A DNA stretch of 64,000 bases from Pseudonocardia oroxyli (GCF_900102195.1 NZ_FNBE01000007.1:17271-81270); one strand, 5' to 3'. Numbered from the stretch's first letter, positions 43,576-52,631 are shown. Numbers and translations are program-made. The notes: generated by a model from the letters alone, not told the origin.

Positions 43576-46167
43576 GTGACTGATGGAGTTTCGGATACGC
43601 GGGTCGAGAAGGCCTACAAGCTCTTCCTGAAGTACGCCGACGTCAGCTCGCCCAAGGAAGCCGCCGACGACCTCGAGGCCGCCGGGATGGACCCCCAGGT
43701 CGTAGAGGCCGTCCGCCAGAAGCACGAGGCGGAGACGATCCGGATCCGCAACCTCGACCAGCCCCCGTCGGTATGGCGGAACGGGCGCGTCACCTGGTAC
43801 ACGGGCCCGAAGGACAATGACAAGAACTGGCCGGCCATCGAGAAGTCCATGCGGCAGAAGGACTTCGGCGACGCCAACATCGCCTCGGTGGACGAGGCGT
43901 CGACGAAGATCGTCTCCCTGCTGGACCATCCGAAGCAGAACGAGTTCCGTACGCGCGGGCTCGTCGTCGGCTTCGTCCAGTCCGGCAAAACCACGAACTT
44001 CACTGCGGTCATGGCCAAGGCGGCCGACCGCGGGTACAAACTCTTCATCGTCCTGTCGGGCATCCACAACACCCTCCGCCGCCAAACCCAGCTCCGGCTC
44101 GGCGGCGATCTCGTGGTGCCGAACCAGGCCCAGTGGTACGAGATCACCACACCGCAAAAGGACTTCACCCCGCCCGGCGGAAACGCGAAGGCGTACTTCG
44201 CCGCCAAGGACCAGACGATGCTGCTGGTCGTCAAGAAAAACGCCCCCGTGCTGCGCAAGCTCCGCGACTGGCTCGACTCCGCGGACGAATACCTGACGAA
44301 GATCCCGACCCTGATCATCGACGACGAGGCCGACCAGTCCACCGTCGCGACAGCGAAGATCAACCCGCTGCTCTACGAGGTGATGAGCAAGTTCCCGAAG
44401 GTCGGTTACATCGGCTACACCGCCACGCCCTTCGCGAACCTGCTGATCAACCCGGGCGACGACGAGGACTTCTACCCGCGCGACTTCGTTGTCAACCTGC
44501 CCCAGCCCACGGGGTACCACGGCACCGAGGTCCTCTTCGGCCGCGACCTCTTGCCGGGGGACGACCCGGAGGACCTCGAGGGCGGGTTCGACATGATCCG
44601 CACGGTGCCCGACGACGAGGTCGACGAGCTCAAACCGCGGACGAAGAAGGAGGCCGCCGACTTCTACCCGGGCATGAGCCACTCGCTGCGGCGCGCCGTC
44701 GAGTGGTTCTGGCTCGCGACCGCGGCACGCAGGGTGCGGGGTGGGGGCAACCCGCACTCGACGATGCTCATCCACACCACGACCGACACGACTGTCCACG
44801 GACGCTTCAAGGACCCGCTCCTGGACCTGCGCGCACGCATGCTGCGCGGTCTGGACGCCAGGGACCCGGACCTGCTCGACCGGCTCCGTGACACCTGGGC
44901 ACGGGAGACGGCTCTCGTCCCGGCCGTGGATCTGGACGAGAGCCCGGTGTCGTTCGCGGCGCTGAGGGAGAAGCTGCCCGAGGTCGTGCAGGCCACGAAG
45001 GTCGTGATCGACAACTACCGGAGCACAGACCGGCTCGACTACGAGTCCGGCCCAGTGACTGCGATCGCCGTCGGCGGTAACACCCTCTCCCGCGGCCTGA
45101 CGCTCGAGGGGCTGGTGTCCAGCCTCTTCGTCCGCGCCGTCTCCGCGTACGACACGCTGCTGCAGATGGGCCGCTGGTTCGGCTACCGGAACCACTACCC
45201 GGACCTGCCCCGCATCTGGATGACCGACGAGCTCAAGGACTGGTTCAGCCACCTGGCGACGGTCGAGGCCGAGATGCGCCAGGACATCGACCGCTACATG
45301 AACCCGGGTGTCGACCCGCTGAACTTCGCCGTGCGGCTGCGCACGCACCCGAAGATGAGCATCACCGCGAAGGCAAAGATGACCAGCGCTGTCCGGGCCA
45401 CCGCTGCCTACGGAGGCCTGCTCGTCGAGTCCCGGTTCTTCGACGTCTCGGACGAGGGCAAGCCCTGGCTCGCGGGCAACGCCGAGGCCGCGCGCGAGCT
45501 GATCGCCCGGGCCGGCGAGGACGGGATCCGAGCACAGTCCCGCGACGAGACCGTGCTCTTCACCGACGTCCCCCATGACGACGTCCTCCAGTTCCTGAGC
45601 GCCTACTCCTTCCACGAGCGTTCCACCGACGCCGATCCCGGGCGCATCGCCGAGTACATCCGCAAGCGGGTCCGGGCAGGCGCGCTTGGTCGCTGGAGCA
45701 TCGGGGTGATCGGCAACTCGCAGCCCGGTGCCGACACCAAGACCTGCCGGCTCGGCGACGGTGTCGAGGTGCGCATGGTCCGCCGGTCCCGGATGCCGCA
45801 CGAGGGGGACGGCAAGTTCGACGGCGTGGCCGACATCAAGACCCTCTCCAGCCGCCGGGACGAGGCCCTCGACCTTGACGTGCCCAGCGCGAGCGGCATG
45901 AGCCGCAAGGAACTGCTGGAGCTCCGGAAGGCGAAGCGCCCGACCGAAGGTCTGCTTCTGCTCTACCCGATCGAGCCCCGGTCGGAGCCGCGGGCCAAGC
46001 GCCGAGTCCCGCTCGACGCCCCCACCGACGACGTCGTGATGGGAGTGGCCCTGGTGTTCCCGGAGCCGAAGGACAAGGACTCCGACGTCGAGTACATGAG
46101 CGCGGACCTGTCCCAGGTCGTCGTCGAGGAGGAGGACCTCTCAATCCTCGACCAGGACGACGAGTGA
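43576..46167 (+). CDS. Z1-domain SF2-type ATPase
   Basis: An 863-residue protein. Walker A GFVQSGKTTN lies at ~res 132-141, Walker B LIIDDEADQ at ~245-253, a motif-III-like YTATPFANLL at ~278, GGNTLSRGLTLEG at ~500, and the Z1-diagnostic LLQMGRWFGYR at ~527-537. Z1 proteins are helicase-like ATPases found in operons with GHKL ATPases and nucleases, believed to act on invading DNA. It leads a six-gene operon in which every junction overlaps by 4 bases. The start is the GTG at 43576. Direct helicase activity is not proven for this family. Confidence 0.88.
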   Translation: MTDGVSDTRVEKAYKLFLKYADVSSPKEAADDLEAAGMDPQVVEAVRQKHEAETIRIRNLDQPPSVWRNGRVTWYTGPKDNDKNWPAIEKSMRQKDFGDANIASVDEASTKIVSLLDHPKQNEFRTRGLVVGFVQSGKTTNFTAVMAKAADRGYKLFIVLSGIHNTLRRQTQLRLGGDLVVPNQAQWYEITTPQKDFTPPGGNAKAYFAAKDQTMLLVVKKNAPVLRKLRDWLDSADEYLTKIPTLIIDDEADQSTVATAKINPLLYEVMSKFPKVGYIGYTATPFANLLINPGDDEDFYPRDFVVNLPQPTGYHGTEVLFGRDLLPGDDPEDLEGGFDMIRTVPDDEVDELKPRTKKEAADFYPGMSHSLRRAVEWFWLATAARRVRGGGNPHSTMLIHTTTDTTVHGRFKDPLLDLRARMLRGLDARDPDLLDRLRDTWARETALVPAVDLDESPVSFAALREKLPEVVQATKVVIDNYRSTDRLDYESGPVTAIAVGGNTLSRGLTLEGLVSSLFVRAVSAYDTLLQMGRWFGYRNHYPDLPRIWMTDELKDWFSHLATVEAEMRQDIDRYMNPGVDPLNFAVRLRTHPKMSITAKAKMTSAVRATAAYGGLLVESRFFDVSDEGKPWLAGNAEAARELIARAGEDGIRAQSRDETVLFTDVPHDDVLQFLSAYSFHERSTDADPGRIAEYIRKRVRAGALGRWSIGVIGNSQPGADTKTCRLGDGVEVRMVRRSRMPHEGDGKFDGVADIKTLSSRRDEALDLDVPSASGMSRKELLELRKAKRPTEGLLLLYPIEPRSEPRAKRRVPLDAPTDDVVMGVALVFPEPKDKDSDVEYMSADLSQVVVEEEDLSILDQDDE

Positions 46168-47153
46168 CCCCCGACGGCGCCCGGTTCGAGAAGCTCTGGT
46201 CCGCAGCCGCGGTGCAGCCCGTGGCGAGCATGTTCCGCACCGCGAGCACGGACATCGACACTACCCACGGCCCGGTGCTGGTCGGAGTCCGCGACACCGG
46301 GGCCCGCCATCTGCTGGTCCCCATCGGCGCCAAGCACACGCTCCAGGAGGACGTCGACGGGCGCGCGGTCACGCTGCGCCGCCAGGAGCTGGAGGACGAG
46401 ACCAGCATCCGTGTCTACGCCTCCCTCGCTCTCGCCGACGACCGGCTCCGCGACATGTTCACCGCGCTGTGCGTCGAGGTCCTCACCCGCGTCGCCGCGG
46501 CCCCGGACCGCGCGGTCACCGCGCTGCGCAGGACGCTCGCGGACTGGCGGTCCCTGCTCTCAGGATCCCGGCGCACCCTGACGCCCTCGGAGCTCGCCGG
46601 CCTGTACGGCGAGCTAACGGTCCTGCTCGCGATGCTGGCCCGCGACCCGGGCGCCGTGGCGTTCTGGACCGGGCCGTTCCGCAGCCGTCAGGACTTCCAT
46701 CGCGCGAACGTCGCGCTGGAGGTCAAGTCGACGACTTCGGTCGAATCCCGCAGCGTCCGTATCCACGGGCTGCGCCAGCTCGAGGGTGGCGACGGGCGGC
46801 TCTTGCTGGTCTGGCTGAAGCTGCGCACGGACCGCGGCCGCACGGTGCCGGACCTGGTCGACGAAGTCCTGCACGTCGCAGACGACGAGGCCGCGTTCCT
46901 CTCGGCCCTGAACGCGTTCGGATACCAGGAGTCCGAGAAGGAGGTGTATGCGCGACGGATCTTCGAGGTCGAGGAGCAGCACACCTACGAGGTCGGCCCG
47001 GGCTTCCCGCGCCTGACACCGGCAGGCCTGGTCGGCGACGCGACGCTCGCCGGCCTCGCCAACATCGACTACGACGTCGACCTCGACGGCGCCCCCGCAG
47101 CAGCCGCCCGGACGGCGGAGGATCCCGTCGAGACCTTCCTGGAGCAGGCGTGA
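46164..47153 (+). CDS. PD-(D/E)XK motif protein (DUF4420-like)
   Basis: A 329-residue protein from a GTG coupled to the Z1 stop. It contains an early acidic helix (ELAGLYGELTVLLAML, ~res 143-158), RQDFHRANVALEVKSTT (~172-190) and IHGLRQLEGG with a Gln. The order Glu ... Asp ... Glu-x-Lys is that of the PD-(D/E)XK nuclease fold, and the sequence style matches DUF4420 proteins that accompany Z1 genes. It is the most likely DNA-cutting component, but cleavage is inferred from motif only. Confidence 0.82.
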   Translation: MTPDGARFEKLWSAAAVQPVASMFRTASTDIDTTHGPVLVGVRDTGARHLLVPIGAKHTLQEDVDGRAVTLRRQELEDETSIRVYASLALADDRLRDMFTALCVEVLTRVAAAPDRAVTALRRTLADWRSLLSGSRRTLTPSELAGLYGELTVLLAMLARDPGAVAFWTGPFRSRQDFHRANVALEVKSTTSVESRSVRIHGLRQLEGGDGRLLLVWLKLRTDRGRTVPDLVDEVLHVADDEAAFLSALNAFGYQESEKEVYARRIFEVEEQHTYEVGPGFPRLTPAGLVGDATLAGLANIDYDVDLDGAPAAAARTAEDPVETFLEQA

Positions 47154-48673
47154 CAACGCCGCGCTGGTGGTCCCAGCCCTTCCCACCGACGGGCGCGATC
47201 GCGTCCGAGGGCATCCGCAACCAGCTCGGCCGCCCGCCGGTCGACCCGCTGACGGTGTTCGTCCGCGAGACGGCGCAGAACTCGTGGGACGCACGGCTGG
47301 GTGACCGGCCCACGTCGTTCCGGCTCGAGCTGACGACGGTCGCCCCGACGCACCGTCCGAACTGGGAGCGGCTGCTGACCCCGGCGGCACCCCGGGAGCC
47401 CCATCTCGGGATCGGAAAGCTGGTCAAGACCCCGACCCTGCGGCTGCTGTCCGTGGTCGACCGCGGGACGAAGGGGCTCGGCGGACCGACGAGGGCCGAC
47501 GAGCTCGCTGTGGACCGCCGCGACTGGGTCTCGTTCGTCCTGAACGTCGGGGAGAAGCGCGACACCCACCAGGGCGGCGGGACCTACGGCTATGGCAAGG
47601 CCGTGCTGTACCGGCTGTCGAAGGTCGGCACGATTCTCGTCTACACCCGGACCCTCGAGCCCGGCGTGGGGCTCGAGTCCCGGCTGATCGGCATCGCCCT
47701 GCGCGAGTCGTTCGACGGCCGCGAGACGCCAACGGACGACCCGCGGCCGTTCACCGGCCGCCACTGGTGGGGCGACGTGCGCCAGGATCCCGACCACGTC
47801 GAGCCCCTCCGTGGGGTCGAGGCCGATGCCGTCGCGCGCAGCCTCGGGCTGCAGCCCTTCGCCGAGGACGAGTCCGGAACCACCCTGACCGTGCTCGACC
47901 CCGACCTCGACGATTTCGAGACCGTCGGGGAGGCGGCCCGGCACCTCGCCGACACCATTGCCTGGCAGCTCTGGCCGATCATGCTGCCCGAGCGCGGCGA
48001 CAACCGGCTCGTCCCGGAGGTGCGCGCGTCCGGCACGATCTTCCCTGTCCCGGGCCCGGCGGAAACCTACCCGCTCGAACTGTTCGTCCATGCCTACCGC
48101 GTCCAGCGCGACGGCACCAGCGAGACACTGGAGTGCCTGCGCCCCAAGCAGAAGCTCGGGGCCTTTGCCGTCGAGCAGGACTTCGTCGTCCCGATGGCCA
48201 AGGACTCGGCCAGCCTCGCCGCGGTATGCGCCGGCGTTCCCGGCGATCCCCACCATGTGTGTCTGATGCGCGCGCCGGAGCTGGTCGTGTGTTACCTGGA
48301 GGGGCCGGAGACCGGGTCGGTCAACCGGGCCTATGCCGGGGTGTTCCGTGCCGTCGACGAGCTCGATGACGTGTTCGCCGCCAGCGAGCCGCCGACGCAC
48401 GACCAGTGGGTGAGCCAGCAGCTCAGCGGGCACGACAGGACCTTCGTCAACGTCACTCTGAAGCGGATCAAGGAGCGGCTGTCGCGGTTCAGGGGCTCGG
48501 CGGCCACCACCGTGCGACCCGAGAGCGGGGTGGCGCTCGGCGCAGCCAGCAACTTCCTCGGCGGGATCGTCGCCGCCGCCTTCGCCCGCCCCGACTCCGC
48601 GTCACCCGCGGGTGGAGGCAGGCGCGGGGCCGGTGGTGGGGGCGTCCCTCCCCGACCCCTCGGCAGAAGGTGA
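47150..48673 (+). CDS. MORC/MutL-like GHKL ATPase
   Basis: A 507-residue protein starting at the GTG at 47150. The Bergerat ATP-binding fold is clear: N-box E40-T-A-Q-N44-S-W-D47-A, G1 box VVDRGTKGLGG with D104 and G106/G109, and G2 box GGGTYGYGKAVLY (~142-153). ATP-driven dimerisation of such proteins forms clamps on DNA. No MutL endonuclease motif is seen. The last ~40 residues are Gly/Arg-rich and disordered. In related operons this ATPase works with the Z1 and PD-(D/E)XK proteins. Confidence 0.85.
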   Translation: MTTPRWWSQPFPPTGAIASEGIRNQLGRPPVDPLTVFVRETAQNSWDARLGDRPTSFRLELTTVAPTHRPNWERLLTPAAPREPHLGIGKLVKTPTLRLLSVVDRGTKGLGGPTRADELAVDRRDWVSFVLNVGEKRDTHQGGGTYGYGKAVLYRLSKVGTILVYTRTLEPGVGLESRLIGIALRESFDGRETPTDDPRPFTGRHWWGDVRQDPDHVEPLRGVEADAVARSLGLQPFAEDESGTTLTVLDPDLDDFETVGEAARHLADTIAWQLWPIMLPERGDNRLVPEVRASGTIFPVPGPAETYPLELFVHAYRVQRDGTSETLECLRPKQKLGAFAVEQDFVVPMAKDSASLAAVCAGVPGDPHHVCLMRAPELVVCYLEGPETGSVNRAYAGVFRAVDELDDVFAASEPPTHDQWVSQQLSGHDRTFVNVTLKRIKERLSRFRGSAATTVRPESGVALGAASNFLGGIVAAAFARPDSASPAGGGRRGAGGGGVPPRPLGRR

Positions 48674-49002
48674 GTGTCGCCGAGCTGACCGAACCGACCG
48701 TCGATGAGCGCGACGGCAGGGTCGTCCTCGCTCAGCGGTTCGCGGTGAGCGGGCCCGGCCCGGTCCTCCTGCGCGCCAGGCTCTCCGTCGGACTCGGCGA
48801 ACGCGGGCGCGAGGACGACGCCCCGGTCGGCGCGGCCCGTCCCGAGATCCTCTATTGGGACAACGGCGTGGGTCTGCGCAGGACCGAGGACTGCGTGGTC
48901 GACAGCCCCTCCGAGATCGAGCTCGTCGTCCTCCCCGTGCCGGACACCATCACCGACATCGTCGTCTCCGGTGCCCGCGCGGAGGAGGTGGCCGCCTCGT
49001 GA
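48670..49002 (+). CDS. Unknown island operon protein A (110 aa)
   Basis: A 110-residue protein starting at a GTG overlapping the ATPase stop and ending in an overlap with the next gene. It has alternating short hydrophobic strands (VVLAQRFAVSG, VLLRARLSVGL, PSEIELVVLPV, TITDIVVSG) and no Cys or catalytic motif, so a small beta-sandwich is likely. I do not recognise the family. Its place inside a coupled operon argues that it is a real subunit. Confidence 0.65.
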   Translation: MSVAELTEPTVDERDGRVVLAQRFAVSGPGPVLLRARLSVGLGERGREDDAPVGAARPEILYWDNGVGLRRTEDCVVDSPSEIELVVLPVPDTITDIVVSGARAEEVAAS

Positions 49003-49892
49003 GCCGCGCCTACCCCTACCGACGCCCACCGGCCGACGTCGTGGCCACCGGCCCATGGCTGCGCGTCACCGGGGACTCCCTCGAGGAGCTCCCCCTCGAC
49101 CTGCCCGACTGGGACTACGAAACGATCCTGCACCTGCGGCGTCCCCTGCGCGTCGACGGGTTCCGCGCCCGCCAGGCCTGCGGCCTTTCCCCCGACTCCG
49201 CCGTCACCCTCACCGTGGTGTGGGCCGCCGCGAACTCCTCACTGCGGGGCCAGGCCTGGCAGGGCTCCCTCCCTGCCCTCGACGGCGCCGAGCTGCAGAT
49301 CGACTTCGACCTACCCGGCGACGAGCTTGGCGGCAGACTCGACCTGGAGACCAGCCTCATCCTCCGGGCAGCCGGCACCGGCTCCTCGGCGACGGCACCG
49401 AGCCGGCCCGGCAGCGTCCTCTGGCGGGAGGTGCACTCGGTGATGCTCCAAGGGGACGCCGTCCTGTTCCCGCTCGCGATCGTCGACTTCGAACAGGTGC
49501 GCTACCCGTCCGGCGCCGCATGGCACCTCGAGCTCAGCGAGGACCTCGACTCCCAGGCCCTCGGGTCGATCCTGCTGCTCGCCAACAAGCGCCGCCCCGT
49601 CGTCGTCGGCGCCCTTGAGAACGCCGCCGACCCCAGCGACGCCGACCGCCTCGTTCTGTCCACCGTGCAGAGCGAGGTGATTCGGTCACTCGTCGAACGC
49701 GCCGTTGTCGACAAGGACTTCGATCCGACCCACGACTACGCCACCGGCACCGTCGGCGCGCTGCTCGCCTCGGTCCTGCGCGCGACCTTCCCCGACCGGG
49801 ATCTCGACGCGCTGCGCCGCGAACGGCAGCACGAGCCGATCCTGTTCACCACCAGGTTGCAGAACGCCACCGGTCTCCTGGCGGGCGCATGA
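48999..49892 (+). CDS. Unknown island operon protein B (297 aa)
   Basis: A 297-residue protein beginning VSRAYPYRRPPADVVATGPW. The first two-thirds is beta-rich with balanced hydrophobic strands (WDYETILHLRRPLRVDGF, VTLTVVWAAANSSLRG, GGRLDLETSLILRA). The last third is helical (RLVLSTVQSEVIRSLVERAV). No nuclease, kinase or nucleotide motif is visible and the family is unknown to me. GTGA and ATGA couplings tie it to both neighbours, suggesting a structural or targeting subunit. Confidence 0.65.
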   Translation: MSRAYPYRRPPADVVATGPWLRVTGDSLEELPLDLPDWDYETILHLRRPLRVDGFRARQACGLSPDSAVTLTVVWAAANSSLRGQAWQGSLPALDGAELQIDFDLPGDELGGRLDLETSLILRAAGTGSSATAPSRPGSVLWREVHSVMLQGDAVLFPLAIVDFEQVRYPSGAAWHLELSEDLDSQALGSILLLANKRRPVVVGALENAADPSDADRLVLSTVQSEVIRSLVERAVVDKDFDPTHDYATGTVGALLASVLRATFPDRDLDALRRERQHEPILFTTRLQNATGLLAGA

Positions 49893-50659
49893 GCATCCTG
49901 TACCCGCGGCTGCTCGACTCCGCCGCCACCGAGCTCTACCAGCGCTACCAGCACGTCGAGCCTGGCGAACTGACGAACGAGCACGCCTTCGCACACCCGT
50001 CAGCCGTCTTCGCTGCCACCGGCGGACACCGAGTCCCCCGCGAACACCTCCAGGACCTCCGCGAACGGGTGGTCAAGATCGCGGAGGAAGCCGGCTTCCC
50101 CGGCGGCGGACGACGCCGCGCCCACACTGACTTCGACCTCGACATCGCCAAGCTGCTCCACGAGCGGATGGGCCTCGTCGCCGCCGAGGCGTCGGTCCGG
50201 CCGATCTGGGCATTCCTCGCCCTGGTCGTCCTGCCCGACGTGTCGTTCTGGCGCTACCGCGAACCGACCGGTGATCGGTTCCTCGCCACTGACATCACCC
50301 GCCACGTCTGGGGACGGCTCTGGTGGCGCGCCCACCTCACCGCCGTGCCGACGGAGACCGACCCCTACCGGCTGATCGGCACCTTCAACGAGTCCGACTT
50401 CGACCAGATCTTCGCCCGCCGCGCTGGCCTTGGCGGCAGCCGCGCCCTCATCCGAGCCCTCTCCGACGTCTGGCCGAGCGTCGCCAAGAGCGGCTTCGCC
50501 GATCGTCGGGTGCTGCGCGACGTCCTGAAACGGCTACTACGTACCGCACCGATCATCGAGTTCGACGCGCTCGACTACGCCGACCTCTGCGACGAGATTC
50601 GCCGGGAGGCCGCAGCCTCCGTCACCGCCATCCGCGCGGAGGACCAACGGGCTCAGTGA
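49889..50659 (+). CDS. DUF6339-like protein (256 aa)
   Basis: The last gene of the island operon, 256 residues. It begins MSILYPRLLDSAATELYQRY and contains the aromatic-rich segment ASVRPIWAFLALVVLPDVSF, then HVWGRLWWRAHL and FDQIFARRAGLGGSRALIRA. The pattern matches what I recall of DUF6339 proteins encoded with Z1 and DUF4420 genes in actinobacteria. It is mostly helical with no recognised catalytic motif. Confidence 0.65.
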   Translation: MSILYPRLLDSAATELYQRYQHVEPGELTNEHAFAHPSAVFAATGGHRVPREHLQDLRERVVKIAEEAGFPGGGRRRAHTDFDLDIAKLLHERMGLVAAEASVRPIWAFLALVVLPDVSFWRYREPTGDRFLATDITRHVWGRLWWRAHLTAVPTETDPYRLIGTFNESDFDQIFARRAGLGGSRALIRALSDVWPSVAKSGFADRRVLRDVLKRLLRTAPIIEFDALDYADLCDEIRREAAASVTAIRAEDQRAQ

Positions 50660-50937
50660 ACCCGCAGGCGCCGACGACCCGACCAGGACAATGCGGGGTG
50701 AGCACATACGCGATCCCGGACACGTCGAGGGCCCATCCTCGTTGGCCCCAGGCAACACGATCGCCGGTACCGAGTCAACCAGGAGCCGGTACTCCTGACA
50801 GCAATCAGCAGCTGCAGTTCATCGAGCGCCCGGCACCGTACGCGACGCCAGTCCAGTCCAGTCCATCGCTGATGGCGGGTCCAGCCTATCTCCTCCGGTA
50901 GAACACGTCGCATGCGCGAGACGACCCGAGTCCACGA
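50660..50937. other. Island right-end noncoding segment
   Basis: I see no gene or integrase remnant that can be translated convincingly here. The stretch separates the operon stop from the right-end repeat. Short tandem GTCCA units occur near 50851 and no clear terminator follows the operon. Confidence 0.4.
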
Positions 50938-51064
50938 CGAGGAACCGACCGAGGTGATGTCACGAATGATGTCACGCAACTTCCACAGTGGAGATGGATC
51001 TCCATCTGCGCAGGTCAGAGGGAGCCGGAGGTCGGGATCGAACCGACGACCTACCGCTTACAAG
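50938..51064. repeat. Island attachment-site repeat, right
   Basis: The 59-base core 51006-51064 repeats the left copy (42387-42445) with one mismatch and ends inside the anticodon loop of the intact tRNA-Thr gene. Similarity to the left end resumes at 50938-50966, interrupted by 39 extra bases here that hold a second TGATGTCACG (50967-50976) and an inverted repeat AGATGGA/TCCATCT (50992-51007). Confidence 0.85.
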
Positions 51065-51094
51065 GCGGTTGCTCTACCACTGAGCTACACCGGC
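51023..51094 (-). tRNA. tRNA-Thr (TGT)
   Basis: The minus strand reads GCCGGTG acceptor, TAGCTCAGTGGTAGAGCA D arm, anticodon loop CTTGTAA (anticodon TGT, Thr ACA) on a CCGC/GCGG stem, a GGTTCGATCC T loop, and a 3' CTCCGGC acceptor with discriminator T. CCA is not encoded. It is intact and its 3' half served as the integration site of the island. Confidence 0.95.
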
Positions 51095-51160
51095 GTGCCC
51101 CGCCGCTCGACCGGGCGGCCCCGAGTGTAGAGCCCGCGGGTCGGATGGCAGCCTGGCGGC

Positions 51161-52588
51161 GTGGTCGACGAGCTCAATCCCGCGGAGCGGCTGGCGAACC
51201 GGCTGCGTGCGACCCTGCGGCGGGACGCGAAGCGGCTGCTCTCCCCCGGGCCCCCGACGCTGCCCATGCTCATGGTGGGCCCGCAGGTGCCGGACGACGC
51301 ACGGGTCCAGGAGGTTCTCGACCTCTGCATGCGCGTGGGCGAGGTGCAGCTGTCGAGCGGGGAGAGCGTCGCGGTCGTCACCGACCTCATGCTGCGGCTC
51401 GCGGAGGCGTGCGGCCTGCCCGCCGTGGACGTGGACATCACGTTCACCTCGATCACGATCTGCTGCCACCGCGGCAACGCCGCCAGCCCGGTCACGTCCA
51501 TGCGGCTGGTCCGGTACCGGACGCTGGACCTCACCCGGCTGGCCAAGGTCGACGGGGTCGTGGAGGACCTGGAGTCGGGCACGCTCGACGTGCGGGCGGC
51601 GGCCGTGGCCGTCGACGAGGCGATCGAGACCCCGCACCCCTACCCGCGCTGGGCGGCGACGGCGGGGTGGGGGCTGCTCGCGGGCGCGATCGCCTTCCTG
51701 CTCGGCGGCGGGCCGGTCACCGCGCTGACCGCCTTCCTCGTCACCGGCGCGATCGACCGGGTCGGCCGGGTGCTGAGCCGGTGGGGGCTGCCCGCCTTCT
51801 TCCAGCAGCTCATGGGCGGGCTGCTCGCCACCACGGCGACCGTCGGGCTGTTCGCCGCGGGGCTGTTCCCGCCGGGCACCCGACCGTCGTTGGTCGTCGC
51901 GGCGAGCATCACCGTGCTGCTGTCCGGGCTGTCCGTGGTCGGCACCGTGCAGGACGCGATCTCCGGCTACTACGTCACGGCGGCCGGCCGGGTCGCCGAG
52001 GTCGCGCTGCTGTCCGCGGGGCTGCTCACCGGCGTCGTGCTGGGGCTGAAGTTCGGGTTCGCGGTCGGGGTGGCGCTGGACGTCGCGGGGTCGGTGTCGG
52101 TGTCCGTCGGGCGGTTCAGCCTCGCGATCGTGCTCGGCGCCGTGGCCGCGGCCGGGTACGCGCTCGCCGGGTACGCGCCGCTGCGCAGCCTGGCCGTCGC
52201 GGCCGGGTCCGGCGCGATCAGCTGGGGTGTCTTCAGCTCCCTGACCCAGCTCGGGAACGTCGGGGCGGTCACGGCCACGGGTGTCGCGGCGGTCTGTGTG
52301 GGTGCGCTGGCGGGGCTGCTGCGCCGCACGGCGCAGGTGCCCAGCCTGGTCGTCACGCTCGCCGGCATCACCCCGCTGCTGCCCGGCTACTCGGCCTACC
52401 GCGGCTTCTACCAACTGGCCGTCGAGGGGCTGTCCGAGGGCCTGGTCACCGTCACGATCGCGCTGGCGACGGGGCTCGCGCTCGCGGCGGGGGTCACGTT
52501 CGGGGAGTTCCTGTTCCGGCCGCGCCGCCGAGCGGTCGACGTCACTGCGGACGATTCAGATCCCGCGAACCCCGCCGGCGGTCAGTAG
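51161..52588 (+). CDS. Threonine/serine exporter family protein (ThrE-like)
   Basis: A 475-residue membrane protein. The N-terminal ~150 residues are the soluble ThrE/DUF1212 domain ([30 protein letters not shown]), followed by about ten hydrophobic segments in two groups. The architecture matches actinobacterial ThrE, which exports threonine and serine across the cell membrane. It lies beside the tRNA-Thr gene, which is probably coincidence. The start is the GTG at 51161. Confidence 0.85.
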   Translation: MVDELNPAERLANRLRATLRRDAKRLLSPGPPTLPMLMVGPQVPDDARVQEVLDLCMRVGEVQLSSGESVAVVTDLMLRLAEACGLPAVDVDITFTSITICCHRGNAASPVTSMRLVRYRTLDLTRLAKVDGVVEDLESGTLDVRAAAVAVDEAIETPHPYPRWAATAGWGLLAGAIAFLLGGGPVTALTAFLVTGAIDRVGRVLSRWGLPAFFQQLMGGLLATTATVGLFAAGLFPPGTRPSLVVAASITVLLSGLSVVGTVQDAISGYYVTAAGRVAEVALLSAGLLTGVVLGLKFGFAVGVALDVAGSVSVSVGRFSLAIVLGAVAAAGYALAGYAPLRSLAVAAGSGAISWGVFSSLTQLGNVGAVTATGVAAVCVGALAGLLRRTAQVPSLVVTLAGITPLLPGYSAYRGFYQLAVEGLSEGLVTVTIALATGLALAAGVTFGEFLFRPRRRAVDVTADDSDPANPAGGQ

Positions 52589-52631
52589 GGTCCCAGTGCA
52601 GAACGGCAGCGTGACCGGCAGGGAGGACCCG

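Noticed and set aside
43315..45801. Minus-strand frame of about 830 codons opposite the Z1 gene
   Set aside because: No recognisable motif, while the plus strand carries all Z1 motifs in order.
46469..47149. Extension of the GHKL ATPase upstream of 47150
   Set aside because: The upstream reading is Arg/Pro-rich shadow of the nuclease gene; the coupled GTG at 47150 gives a normal N-terminus.
43576..50659. BREX, DISARM or a type I/IV restriction system
   Set aside because: No PglZ, BrxC, DrmA/B, HsdR/M/S or McrBC-like gene is present; the Z1, DUF4420 and GHKL combination points to the MORC-Z1/mza group instead.
50660..51000. Integrase gene remnant at the right end of the island
   Set aside because: No R-H-R-Y tyrosine recombinase or serine recombinase motif could be read in any frame.
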